Positions 55,312-62,613 of a stretch of 62,613 nt of DNA are shown in pieces. The position numbers were made by a program, and so were the translations under genes. Numbering within the stretch: position 1 is the stretch's first letter; the number at the start of each line of letters is the position of its first letter. Under the pieces are notes generated by a model, which was not told where the DNA came from, made no database searches, and saw only the letters and a program-made list of their open reading frames with translations. The stretch lies in the NCBI RefSeq assembly GCF_000231055.2, contig NZ_CM001466.1, positions 4,695,720 through 4,758,332 on the forward strand. Reading direction: 5' to 3'. This stretch comes from Saccharomonospora azurea NA-128 (GTDB lineage: Bacteria; Actinomycetota; Actinomycetes; Mycobacteriales; Pseudonocardiaceae).

Positions 55312-55393
55312 CGCGAGGTCCGGCGAGCCGACGTTCGTCGGGTAAACCGACGGTGGTCGGCGCCCACGGGCATAGTGACGGCCCCCGGCGCGT

Positions 55394-55399
55394 TACGCT
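55394..55399 (+). promoter_or_regulatory. Putative -10 box of rel
   Basis: TACGCT in GTTACGCTTG, 36 bases before GTG 55436; with GGAGG at 55424-55429 as ribosome site this gives a conventional leader of about 30 bases, unlike the leaderless genes in the window. Confidence 0.4.
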
Positions 55400-55435
55400 T
55401 GACGTCATCAGTCGCGTGACGAGCTGGAGGTTCGG

Positions 55436-57781
55436 GTGAGCCAGGAGCTTGATTCCGTGGTCGCTGCCCGTTCGGACGCCGGTGCGCCCACGCGATCCGA
55501 TCAGGACGCGGCCCCAGGTGCCGCCGTACGGGCGCCGTCGGCCACCCGGCGGGTGCGGGCCCGGTTGGCGCGCCGGATCACCGCGCAGCGGCCGGCCTCG
55601 GTCAAGCAGGTGCTGGAGCCGTTGGCGGTCATCCACCGCGAGCTGCACCCCAGCGCCGACCTGGCGTTGTTGCAGCGTGCCTACGACGTGGCCGAGGAGC
55701 TGCACCGCGAGCAGCGGCGCAAGTCCGGCGACCCCTACATCACCCACCCCCTCGCCGTGGCCACGATCCTGGCCGAGTTGGGGATGGACACGACCACGCT
55801 CGTGGCGGCGCTGCTGCACGACACGGTCGAGGACACCGACTACTCCGTCGAGCAGCTCACCAACGAGTTCGGCGAGAAGGTCGCCCAGCTCGTCGACGGC
55901 GTCACGAAGCTCGACAAGGTGAAGCTCGGTACCGCCGCCGAGGCGGAGACCATCCGCAAGATGGTCATCGCAATGGCGCGTGACCCGCGGGTGCTGGTCA
56001 TCAAACTCGCCGACCGGCTCCACAACATGCGGACCATGCGGTTCCTGCCGCCGGAGAAGCAGGCGCGCAAGGCGAAGGAGACCCTGGAGGTCCTGGCGCC
56101 GCTGGCCCACCGGTTGGGCATGGCCACCGTCAAGTGGGAGCTGGAGGACCTCGCCTTCGCGATCCTGCAGCCGAAGAAGTACGACGAGATCGTGCGGCTG
56201 GTGGCCGACCGCGCGCCGTCCCGGGACACCTACCTGCGCTGGGTCATCGGCGAGCTGACGAACCAGCTCGGGGAGTCCCGCATCAACGCCAAGGTCGAGG
56301 GACGACCCAAGCACTACTACTCGATCCACCAGAAGATGATCGTGCGGGGGCGCGACCTGGACGACATCCATGACCTCGTGGGTGTGCGCATCCTGGTGGA
56401 GGAGGTCCGCGACTGCTATGCGGCCATGGGTGTGGTGCACGCGCTGTGGCAACCCATGCCGGGGCGGTTCAAGGACTACATCGCCCAGCCGCGCTTCGGC
56501 GTCTACCAGTCGCTGCACACCACCGTGATCGGCCCGGACGGCAAACCGCTGGAAGTGCAGATCCGGACGCATGAGATGCACCGCACCGCCGAGTACGGGA
56601 TCGCGGCGCACTGGCGGTACAAGGAGACCAGGGGAACGCACCGCGGCAACGCCGTGGACATCGACGAGATGGCGTGGATGCGTCAGCTCCTCGACTGGCA
56701 GCGGGAGGCTGCGGACCCGGGCGAGTTCCTCGAATCGCTGCGCTACGACCTCGCCACCCGGGAGATCTTCGTCTTCACGCCCAAGGGCGACGTGATCACC
56801 TTGCCGGTGGGGTCGACGCCCGTGGACTTCGCCTACGCCGTACACACCGAGGTGGGCCACCGATGCATCGGCGCGCGGGTGAACGGCCGACTCGTCGCCC
56901 TGGAGCGCAAGCTCGACAACGGTGAGGTCGTCGAGATCTTCACCTCGAAGGCGGAGGGTGCGGGCCCGAGCCACGACTGGATGGCGTTCGTGGCCTCGCC
57001 CAAGGCCAAGGCGAAGATCCGCCAGTGGTTCGCCAAGGAGCGGCGCGACGAGGCCATCGAGGGCGGCAAGGAGGCCATCGCCAAGGAGGTCCGCAAGATC
57101 GGCCTGCCTCTGCAGCGACTGGTCTCGGCCGACACGATGGGCGCGGTCGCCAAGGAGCTGCGGCACAACGACATCAGCTCGCTGTACGCGGCCGTGGGCG
57201 AGCACCAGGTCGGTGCGAAACACGTCGTGCAGCGCCTGGTGGCCCTCATCGGCGGTGTCGAGGAGGCCGAGGAGGAGCTCGCCGAGCGGGCCACTCCGTC
57301 CACCGTCACCCGCAGGCGGGGAACCGGCGACGTCGGCGTGGTCGTCAAGGGCCAGACCGACATCTGGACCAAGCTCGCGCGCTGCTGCACGCCGGTGCCC
57401 GGCGACGAGATCCTGGGCTTCGTGACCCGCGGCGGCGGCGTCAGCGTGCACCGCACGGACTGCACGAACGCCGACGAACTGCGCAAGCAGCCGGAGCGGT
57501 TGCTCGACGTCGAGTGGGCGCCCACCGAGTCGTCGGTGTTCCTCGTGGCGATCCAGGTCGAGGCGCTCGACCGGCACCGGTTGCTGTCCGACATCACGAA
57601 GGTGCTGGCCGACGAGAAGGTCAACATTCTGTCCGCGTCGGTGACGACGTCCCGCGACCGCGTGGCCGTCAGCCGGTTCACCTTCGAGATGGGGGATCCG
57701 AAGCACCTCGGCCACGTGCTCAAGGTGGTGCGCAACGTCGAGGGCGTGTACGACGTCTACCGCGTGACGTCGGCCTCGTGA
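55436..57781 (+). CDS. rel: Bifunctional (p)ppGpp synthase/hydrolase Rel
   Basis: Rel makes and degrades (p)ppGpp in the stringent response. The 781 residues contain the HD hydrolase domain ([35 protein letters not shown], about 100-145), the synthetase domain ([40 protein letters not shown] with RFKD as in bifunctional enzymes, [20 protein letters not shown]), a TGS domain ([20 protein letters not shown]), a helical domain, the zinc-finger [13 protein letters not shown], and a C-terminal ACT domain. All catalytic motifs look intact. GTG 55436 follows TGGAGG. A 40-residue Arg/Ala N-terminal extension precedes the HD domain. Confidence 0.97.
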   Translation: MSQELDSVVAARSDAGAPTRSDQDAAPGAAVRAPSATRRVRARLARRITAQRPASVKQVLEPLAVIHRELHPSADLALLQRAYDVAEELHREQRRKSGDPYITHPLAVATILAELGMDTTTLVAALLHDTVEDTDYSVEQLTNEFGEKVAQLVDGVTKLDKVKLGTAAEAETIRKMVIAMARDPRVLVIKLADRLHNMRTMRFLPPEKQARKAKETLEVLAPLAHRLGMATVKWELEDLAFAILQPKKYDEIVRLVADRAPSRDTYLRWVIGELTNQLGESRINAKVEGRPKHYYSIHQKMIVRGRDLDDIHDLVGVRILVEEVRDCYAAMGVVHALWQPMPGRFKDYIAQPRFGVYQSLHTTVIGPDGKPLEVQIRTHEMHRTAEYGIAAHWRYKETRGTHRGNAVDIDEMAWMRQLLDWQREAADPGEFLESLRYDLATREIFVFTPKGDVITLPVGSTPVDFAYAVHTEVGHRCIGARVNGRLVALERKLDNGEVVEIFTSKAEGAGPSHDWMAFVASPKAKAKIRQWFAKERRDEAIEGGKEAIAKEVRKIGLPLQRLVSADTMGAVAKELRHNDISSLYAAVGEHQVGAKHVVQRLVALIGGVEEAEEELAERATPSTVTRRRGTGDVGVVVKGQTDIWTKLARCCTPVPGDEILGFVTRGGGVSVHRTDCTNADELRKQPERLLDVEWAPTESSVFLVAIQVEALDRHRLLSDITKVLADEKVNILSASVTTSRDRVAVSRFTFEMGDPKHLGHVLKVVRNVEGVYDVYRVTSAS

Positions 57782-57807
57782 CGATCCGGCCGAGGCCGTC
57801 GACGCCG

Positions 57808-57813
57808 TACTGT
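57808..57813 (+). promoter_or_regulatory. Putative -10 box of the crotonase-like gene
   Basis: TACTGT ends 8 bases before ATG 57822, with no Shine-Dalgarno in between; a probable leaderless start. Confidence 0.4.
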
Positions 57814-57821
57814 GCTTGATC

Positions 57822-58595
57822 ATGAGCGACGGGTTCGAGTTCCGCAGGCACGGTGAGATCGCGAGGCTCACGTTCGCACGGCCGGAGAAGATGAACGCCA
57901 TCCGCCACGAGATGTGGTCGGCCATCCCGGATGTGGTCGCCGAGGTCGAGGCGGACGCCGCGGTGAAGGTGCTGGTCGTGACCGGTGCCGGGGAGCACTT
58001 CTCGGCGGGTGCGGACATCGGCGAGTTCCGCGCGTTGCGGTCGACGGCCGAGGGAGCGGTGAACTATGACCGCGCGGTGACCGCTGCGGTGGAGGCGCTC
58101 GGCAGCATGCGCAAGCCGAGCATCGCGATGATCCAGGGCAACTGCATCGGCGGTGGGTGCCAGGTCGCGGTGGCGTGCGACGTGCGGTTCGCGGCGGCGG
58201 ACGCACGGTTCGGCATCACGCCCGCGAAGCTCGGGATCGTCTACGACTTCCTGTCCACGCGGCAGCTCGTCGCGCTCGTCGGACCGGCCCACGCTCGGTA
58301 CCTGCTGCTGTCGGCGCGTCTGGTGGGCGCGGACCGCGCCGCGGAGATGGGGCTGGTCAACGAGGTGGTCGATCGGGAGCTGCTCGAGAAGACCACGATG
58401 GAGTTCGCGGAGACTGTGTGCTCGCGCTCTCAGACGGCCGTGCGGAGCATGAACGAGATCATCGGGCGCATCCTCGCAGGTCAGCGGGAGTCCGACGCGG
58501 AGATCGAGCGGCTTCGGAGCGACGCGGTCCGCAGCGCCGACTACGCCGAAGGGGTCGCCGCCTTCCTGGAACGCCGCCCGCCCCGCTTCGCCTGA
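57822..58595 (+). CDS. Crotonase-fold protein (enoyl-CoA hydratase/isomerase family)
   Basis: A 257-residue crotonase-superfamily protein. The CoA-binding and oxyanion segments are present: LTFARPEKMNAIRHEMW, VTGAGEHFSAGADIGEFRAL, and QGNCIGGGCQVAVACDVRFA. Both acid-base glutamates of true hydratases are missing: GGGC is followed by Gln where Glu144 is expected, and FGITPAKLGIVYDF has Ala where Glu164 is expected. It may be an isomerase, decarboxylase-like or other crotonase. ATG 57822 is chosen; TTG 57816 is 6 bases upstream. It lies 40 bases after rel. The stop is followed 4 bases later by repeat element B. Confidence 0.85.
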   Translation: MSDGFEFRRHGEIARLTFARPEKMNAIRHEMWSAIPDVVAEVEADAAVKVLVVTGAGEHFSAGADIGEFRALRSTAEGAVNYDRAVTAAVEALGSMRKPSIAMIQGNCIGGGCQVAVACDVRFAAADARFGITPAKLGIVYDFLSTRQLVALVGPAHARYLLLSARLVGADRAAEMGLVNEVVDRELLEKTTMEFAETVCSRSQTAVRSMNEIIGRILAGQRESDAEIERLRSDAVRSADYAEGVAAFLERRPPRFA

Positions 58596-58599
58596 CACC

Positions 58600-58750
58600 G
58601 TGTCCGCGTGCTGCGCACGCGTGTCCGCACTTCGCGTACGCCTGTCGGGGGCTTTGACATCGTGTCCGCGGTCTGTGCACGCATGTTCGCGTCGCACGGC
58701 GCGGACACGCGTACGGGAAGTGCGGACACGCGTACGGGAAGTGCGGACAC
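58600..58750. repeat. 21-bp repeat element B
   Basis: Same unit as element A. Direct copies at 58600-58620, 58621-58641 and, after a 20-base piece ending GACATC, 58662-58682; a degenerate copy at 58683-58700; then inverted: an 8-base partial (58701-58708) and two identical full copies at 58709-58729 and 58730-58750. It fills the spacer between the converging crotonase-like and cyclophilin genes, just before a strong terminator. Confidence 0.92.
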
Positions 58751-58757
58751 GATGCAC

Positions 58758-58789
58758 AAGGGCCGCACCCGCGGGCGGGTGCGGCCCTT
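58758..58789. terminator. Bidirectional terminator between crotonase-like and cyclophilin genes
   Basis: AAGGGCCGCACCCG and CGGGTGCGGCCCTT are 14-bp perfect arms with loop CGGG. On each strand the stem ends in TT. Its place between two converging genes suits termination in both directions. Confidence 0.88.
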
Positions 58790-58800
58790 GACAGACGTCG

Positions 58801-59667
58801 TCAGCCCTCGACGGTGACGTCGGTGAACGTCACCTCGGTGAGCGGCTTGCCGCCACCCGGGCTCGGGTCGAAGGCGCCGTCGTGGCCTGCGCGGGCGACC
58901 TCGTCGATCACTTTCAGGCCCTCGTCGTCGATGGCGCCGAACACGGTGTAGTCCGGGGGCAGCGGCGCGTCGCCGAACACCATGAAGAACTGGCTGCCGT
59001 TCGTGTCCGGGCCGCTGTTGGCCATCGCGAGGACGCCGCGGCCGTAGGTCAGCTCGTCGAACGTCTCGTCGGCGAACGTGTAGCCGGGGCCACCGGTGCC
59101 CTGGCCGGTCGGGTCGCCGCACTGGAGCATCTGCAGGCCCTCGGTACCGATGCGGTGGCAGCTCGTGTCGGTGTAGTAGCCCTCTTCGGACAGGTGCACG
59201 AAGCTGTTCACGGTGCACGGCGCGAGCGCCCGGTCGAGCTCGAGGCCGATGTCGCCGACGTTGCTGTGCAGCGTGACGTACACGGTGCCCTCGGAGGACA
59301 CGTCGTCGCCGTCCGGCACGCTGACGTCCTTGGCGGGCTCGCCCGACTTCGTGTACTCGCACGACGTCGGGTTCGGCAACGGCTCGGGCCGCGAGGCGAG
59401 CTCGACGCGTTCGGTGGGGATCTGGATGTCCTGGGACTGCCCGTCCGGCGTGGAGGCCGACGACGAGCCGTCGGCCGCGTCGGCGTTGTCCGCCGCGCCG
59501 TCGCCGCGCGTTGCCAGGATCACGATGAGCCCGGCGACCACGACCACGGCACCCACCGTGACCCCGACTCCGACGATCCTGCGTCGCTTCGCCCGCTCGG
59601 CACGGCGGGCGAGCTGCCGTTCGAGCTTGCGTTTCGCGGCCTCGCGGCGCTGCTGGTTGGTCGCCAC
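58801..59667 (-). CDS. ppiB: Membrane-anchored cyclophilin-type peptidyl-prolyl isomerase
   Basis: A 288-residue PPIase placed outside the membrane. A basic N-terminal segment (MATNQQRREAAKRKLERQLA) is followed by one helix (VGVGVTVGAVVVVAGLIVIL, about 33-52), an acidic Ser/Asp linker and the cyclophilin domain with VGDIGLELDRALAPCTVNSF, CHRIGTEGLQMLQCGDPTGQ and GSQFFMVFGDAPLPPDYTVF. The active-site Arg of the F-H-R-V motif is retained while Phe is Cys; three further Cys suggest disulfides. GTG 59667 follows AGGAGGG. Position next to rel and an MBL hydrolase equals Rv2582 in mycobacteria. Confidence 0.92.
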   Translation of the reverse strand: MATNQQRREAAKRKLERQLARRAERAKRRRIVGVGVTVGAVVVVAGLIVILATRGDGAADNADAADGSSSASTPDGQSQDIQIPTERVELASRPEPLPNPTSCEYTKSGEPAKDVSVPDGDDVSSEGTVYVTLHSNVGDIGLELDRALAPCTVNSFVHLSEEGYYTDTSCHRIGTEGLQMLQCGDPTGQGTGGPGYTFADETFDELTYGRGVLAMANSGPDTNGSQFFMVFGDAPLPPDYTVFGAIDDEGLKVIDEVARAGHDGAFDPSPGGGKPLTEVTFTDVTVEG

Positions 59668-59789
59668 CTGCCCTCCTTGAAGTCTCGACACACCCGCTGC
59701 GGGTGGCGGCAGTCTATGGGCACTGTCTGTGAGGAGGCTGTGTAGGGGCGGCTAGGGTGAGACCGATCCCAGATCCCGGAGGTGTTGTC

Positions 59790-60440
59790 GTGCTGGTCGT
59801 CGGGTTCCCGGCAGGCGCGTTCCGGGCGAACTGCTACCTCGTCGCCGCCGGTGCGGGGCGTGAGTGCGTCGTCGTCGATCCCGGTGAGGGAGCCGAGGAC
59901 GGGATCGAGAAGGCGTTGCGGGATCACGACCTGACGCCGGTGGCCGTCCTCGCGACGCATGGGCACTACGACCACGTGGCGTCCGCGGCCGCCGTGTCGG
60001 AGGCACACGGTGTCGCCGTCCACATCCGGTCGGAGGACCGCCACCTGCTGACGGACCCGGCGGCGGGGCTGGGCCCGGAGCTGTCCGCCGCGGTCGGTTC
60101 GGTGTCCCTGCCCGAGCCCCGCGGGGTCGAGCCGCTCGGGGAGGGCCCGCTCGATCTGGCGGGGCTGCGCATCGAGGTGCTGCACACCCCGGGGCACACG
60201 CCGGGTTCGGTGGTGTTCTCGTTGCGGGCCGAGGAAGGTGGGCGGCTCGCGTTGACCGGCGACACGCTGTTCGCGGGTTCGGTGGGCCGCACGGACCTGC
60301 CCGGGGGCGATCCGGCCGCGCTGGCGACCTCGTTGCGCGGCACCGTGCTGTCACTCGCCGACGACACGGTCGTGCTGCCGGGCCACGGGGACAGCACCAC
60401 GATCGGCCGGGAACGGGCGGGCAACCCGTTCCTGACCTGA
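59790..60440 (+). CDS. Metallo-beta-lactamase fold hydrolase (glyoxalase II-like)
   Basis: A 216-residue zinc hydrolase. The metal site is ATHGHYDHVASAAAV (H-x-H-x-D-H, about 62-68), then LHTPGHTPGSVVFSL, LTGDTLFAGSVGRTDLPGG and VLPGHGDSTTIGRE, giving all metal ligands of glyoxalase II-type enzymes. The short C-terminus lacks the helical substrate domain of classical GloB, so substrate may not be S-lactoylglutathione; actinobacteria use mycothiol. GTG 59790 follows GGAGG with 7 bases. Same order as Rv2581c in mycobacteria, but no hisS follows. Confidence 0.92.
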   Translation: MLVVGFPAGAFRANCYLVAAGAGRECVVVDPGEGAEDGIEKALRDHDLTPVAVLATHGHYDHVASAAAVSEAHGVAVHIRSEDRHLLTDPAAGLGPELSAAVGSVSLPEPRGVEPLGEGPLDLAGLRIEVLHTPGHTPGSVVFSLRAEEGGRLALTGDTLFAGSVGRTDLPGGDPAALATSLRGTVLSLADDTVVLPGHGDSTTIGRERAGNPFLT

Positions 60441-60517
60441 CGAGCTGACGAGCGCGGCCACACGGGTACGTCGGAACAGCACGGCACGTAAGGGCAGCAG
60501 AGGGTACGAGGCGCAAC

Positions 60518-61186
60518 ATGACTGAACAGGAACCGACGTCGGCCGGCGAGACGCGTGATCCGGAGCGGGTGCCGCTTTCGGGAGACGACGGCAAGGCGGG
60601 CCGGAAGCGGGTGGTCTCGGGCCTCGTCGCGGTGGCCCTGCTGGCCGCGGCCTTCGGCGGGGTGGCCGGGTTCATCGGCGGCCAGGTCGCCGGCCTCGTC
60701 GTGGCGGGGGTCGTCGCCGCGCCGTTGCTGTTGCTGGTGCTGTCGGCGGCCCGCCGCCGGATGTGGCTGGAGGGCACCACGGTCACCGTCCGGACCTGGG
60801 GCTCGCGTCGTCTGGATCTCGCGACGGTGTCGCGCATGGACCTGCTGATCACCGACGTGCGGGGCACGCGGACCGTCAGTCTCCTGGTGACGGGTGGGCA
60901 GCGCGCCGCGATCAAGATCGACCTCGCCGTCTACGCGGGCACGGGAGGCCGGGAGCTCGGCATCCTGCCGCTGCGCAAACTCGCCGACGCGGTGGTGAAC
61001 AACCTGGACGCGGGCGGCCTCGTGTTCTCGCAGTTGCTCGTGGCGCAGCTGCGTTCCGAGGCCCGCGGTGACGCCGCGGCCGACCGGCCGCTCTACCGCC
61101 TCGCGTCGGCGGCGCCGTCGGGCAAGCTCGCGCAGCGGTTCAGCATGGAGGCCGTCAGCCGGTTCGTGGCGACGCTGGAGGGCTGA
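60518..61186 (+). CDS. Membrane protein of unknown function
   Basis: A 222-residue protein. After 30 hydrophilic residues come two hydrophobic segments (VVSGLVAVALLAAAFGGVAG and GQVAGLVVAGVVAAPLLLLV, about 31-75) and a cytoplasmic domain of about 145 residues that looks PH-like (MWLEGTTVTVRTWGSRRLDL). No family recognised. ATG 60518 has a weak GAGG (60508). Its end overlaps the converging YibE/F gene by 32 bases. Confidence 0.75.
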   Translation: MTEQEPTSAGETRDPERVPLSGDDGKAGRKRVVSGLVAVALLAAAFGGVAGFIGGQVAGLVVAGVVAAPLLLLVLSAARRRMWLEGTTVTVRTWGSRRLDLATVSRMDLLITDVRGTRTVSLLVTGGQRAAIKIDLAVYAGTGGRELGILPLRKLADAVVNNLDAGGLVFSQLLVAQLRSEARGDAAADRPLYRLASAAPSGKLAQRFSMEAVSRFVATLEG

Positions 61187-62613
61187 GCTCGGCGTCGGGG
61201 GCATCGGTGGTGTCGGTGGTGTCGCCGGCGTCGTGTGCGTCGTCCCCGCCCGGCTCCGCCTCGACCGGCTCGTCGCGCACGGCGACGAGGGCCGCCAGCA
61301 CCGTGGTCAGGGGTACGGCGGCGATGATGCCGATGCTGCCCGCCAACGTCCGGACCAGCTCCTGCGCCACGTCCTGCGACTGCAGGATCGGGGACAGGCC
61401 GACGTCGGCCAGCGACGAGAGCAGCAGCAGGGGCAGGGCGGCTCCGGCGTAGGCGAGGACCAGCGTGTTCACCGCCGAGCCCACGTGGGCACGCCCGATC
61501 CGCAATCCGGCGGCGTACAGGCTGCGCCAGCTCAGGGCGGGGTTGGCGCGCCGCAGTTCCCACACCGCGCTCGCCTGCGCGACCGTCACGTCGTCGAGCA
61601 CTCCGAGCGCGCCGATCACGATGCCGGCCAGCAACAGACCGCGTGCGTCGATGCTGCCGCCCAACGCGCCGATGAGTGTGCTCGTGTCCGTGTCCAACCC
61701 GGTCAGATCGGCGGCCGCCGAGAACACGGCCGACAACACGCCGATGAGGGTGAGGCTCACGATCGTGCCGAGGACCGCCACGGACGTGCGCGCGGAGAAA
61801 CCGTGGGTGACGTACAGGGCGATGAACATGATGAGCCCGGCGGCCGCGATCGCCACCAGCAGGGGATCGCGGCCCGCGAGGATGGCGGGCAGCACGAACA
61901 GGGCGATCACCGCGAAGGTGATGCCGAGCGCGACGAGCGAGGCGAGCCCCTGCCAGCGGCCGAGCAGCAGGACGGCGGCCGCGAAGAGCACTCCCAGCAG
62001 CAGGAGCGGAACCCCGCGCTGGAAGTCGCGGAGCTGGTACGACCCGGCATCGGTGGGGTCGGCGCCGCCGTAGGCGAGCACGACCTCGTCGCCCACGGCG
62101 AACCGGGGGCTGCTGGGTTCGATCGGCAGGATCTTGGTGATCGTCGACCCCTGGCCGGGGCCGTCGTCCAACCGCACGTCCACGGAGAGACAGCGCCGGT
62201 CGTCCGGCGCGGGCTCACCGACCTGCACCTGCCCCGGCGAGAGGCACGGCCCGGCGGCCGCGGCCGTCACCACCCCGTCGACGGGAGTGCCGCCCGAGCC
62301 CGAGTGCTCGGGCCCGCCACCCCACGGGAAGAGCACTCCCACGGCCACGAGGGTCGCCAGCGCGAGAGGCGCGAGCAGGAACAGCAGGAGGCGTCGCACC
62401 CGAGTCGACGCCGGTGCGGCCTCGCTGTGTCCGTGTCCATGGCCGTGTCCATGGCCGTGCCCGTGTTCGAGCGCCTGCTCCGGGGTGCGGGAACGCTTGG
62501 CCGTGCGGCCGGAGGTCGTCCGGCTCGTCGCGGCGGCCGCCGTGCGCGGGCGCGGGGAGCCGGTCTTCGCTCCCAGCGACGTCTCGGCGTCCTGGGTGGG
62601 TGCCTTCCGGTCG
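61155..62613 (-). CDS. YibE/F family membrane protein with His-Gly tail (5' end outside window)
   Basis: The frame is open to the window edge. From the N-terminal side: a basic Ser/Thr/Arg/Pro-rich stretch, then EHGHGHGHGHGHGHSE (bases 62468-62421; seven His alternating with Gly), one membrane helix (LLLFLLAPLALATLVAVGVL), an extracytoplasmic domain with two Cys (GPCLSPGQVQ and DDRRCLSVDV), and about seven more helices with ALGVLDDVTVAQASAVWELR, the YibE/F family signature. The His run may bind metal. GTG 62399 could start a shorter protein, but the coding character upstream favours a longer one. Family function unknown. It ends inside the tail of the opposite gene. Confidence 0.85.
   Translation of the reverse strand, partial: DRKAPTQDAETSLGAKTGSPRPRTAAAATSRTTSGRTAKRSRTPEQALEHGHGHGHGHGHGHSEAAPASTRVRRLLLFLLAPLALATLVAVGVLFPWGGGPEHSGSGGTPVDGVVTAAAAGPCLSPGQVQVGEPAPDDRRCLSVDVRLDDGPGQGSTITKILPIEPSSPRFAVGDEVVLAYGGADPTDAGSYQLRDFQRGVPLLLLGVLFAAAVLLLGRWQGLASLVALGITFAVIALFVLPAILAGRDPLLVAIAAAGLIMFIALYVTHGFSARTSVAVLGTIVSLTLIGVLSAVFSAAADLTGLDTDTSTLIGALGGSIDARGLLLAGIVIGALGVLDDVTVAQASAVWELRRANPALSWRSLYAAGLRIGRAHVGSAVNTLVLAYAGAALPLLLLSSLADVGLSPILQSQDVAQELVRTLAGSIGIIAAVPLTTVLAALVAVRDEPVEAEPGGDDAHDAGDTTDTTDAPDAELSPPASPRTG

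Noticed and set aside
55220-58018. Very long open frame on the minus strand opposite rel (also opposite pnp at 11775-14414, mnhA at 20209-22338 and secD at 51547-53586)
   Set aside because: High-GC codon bias keeps antisense frames open. The products are rich in Arg, His, Gly and Asp with no domain, and the sense genes are unmistakable.

Overview
The window is an unbroken piece of the chromosome of a high-GC actinomycete. Evidence: most starts are GTG or ATG, genes overlap by 1-4 bases in many operons, there is an ssgB-type sporulation/cell-division gene, a phosphatidylinositol mannoside (PIM) cluster, a bifunctional Rel, a PAC2 protein and an EF-G2. Gene order matches two blocks known from Mycobacterium and relatives: infB-DUF503-rbfA...dinF...truB-ribF-rpsO-pnp-pepR-dapB, and thrS-HIT-pgsA-PatA-pimA...pdxS...pdxT-yebC...ruvCAB-yajC-secD-secF-apt-rel-ppi. 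Together with ssgB and full-length Mrp and Kht antiporters this suggests a mycelial actinomycete such as a Pseudonocardiaceae member; the genus cannot be fixed from the sequence alone. No insertion sequence, prophage, CRISPR or plasmid gene was seen.

Layout. 1-17.2 kb: translation and RNA genes (IF-2, RbfA, TruB, S15, PNPase, a 2H phosphoesterase, two unusual methyltransferases), FAD synthesis (ribF), a MATE and an MFS exporter, an M16 peptidase and DapB. 17.2-26.1 kb: an ion-homeostasis island. A KhtTU-like K+/H+ antiporter and a VTT membrane protein read left, and a complete seven-gene Mrp Na+/H+ antiporter operon (mnhABCDEFG) reads right from one shared control region. 26.2-29.1 kb: cmk, an acyltransferase and der. 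29.2-34.1 kb: a frameshifted ROK regulator, a PAC2 gene, a LysE exporter, a Gly-Cys-Val tRNA operon, ssgB and a second Val tRNA. 34.1-41.3 kb: thrS, HIT hydrolase and the PIM cluster, with a MarR/YceI pair placed inside it. 41.5-48.6 kb: EF-G2, the PLP synthase genes pdxS and pdxT split by a cupin regulator and AzlCD, then yebC and a DUF4262 gene. 48.7-57.8 kb: ruvCAB, yajC-secD-secF, apt, rel. 57.8-62.6 kb: a crotonase-like protein, a membrane-anchored cyclophilin, an MBL hydrolase, a membrane protein and a YibE/F protein with a His-Gly tail that runs off the window.

Most notable non-coding structure: two copies of one repeat element (41308-41521 and 58600-58750). Each is built from exact 21-bp units in direct and then inverted orientation, and each fills a spacer between converging genes. 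Other points of interest are a set of starts with no Shine-Dalgarno and a TANNNT box 6-9 bases upstream (probable leaderless mRNAs), the absence of the usual nrnA/DHH gene between rbfA and dinF, and the single-base frameshift in the ROK gene.
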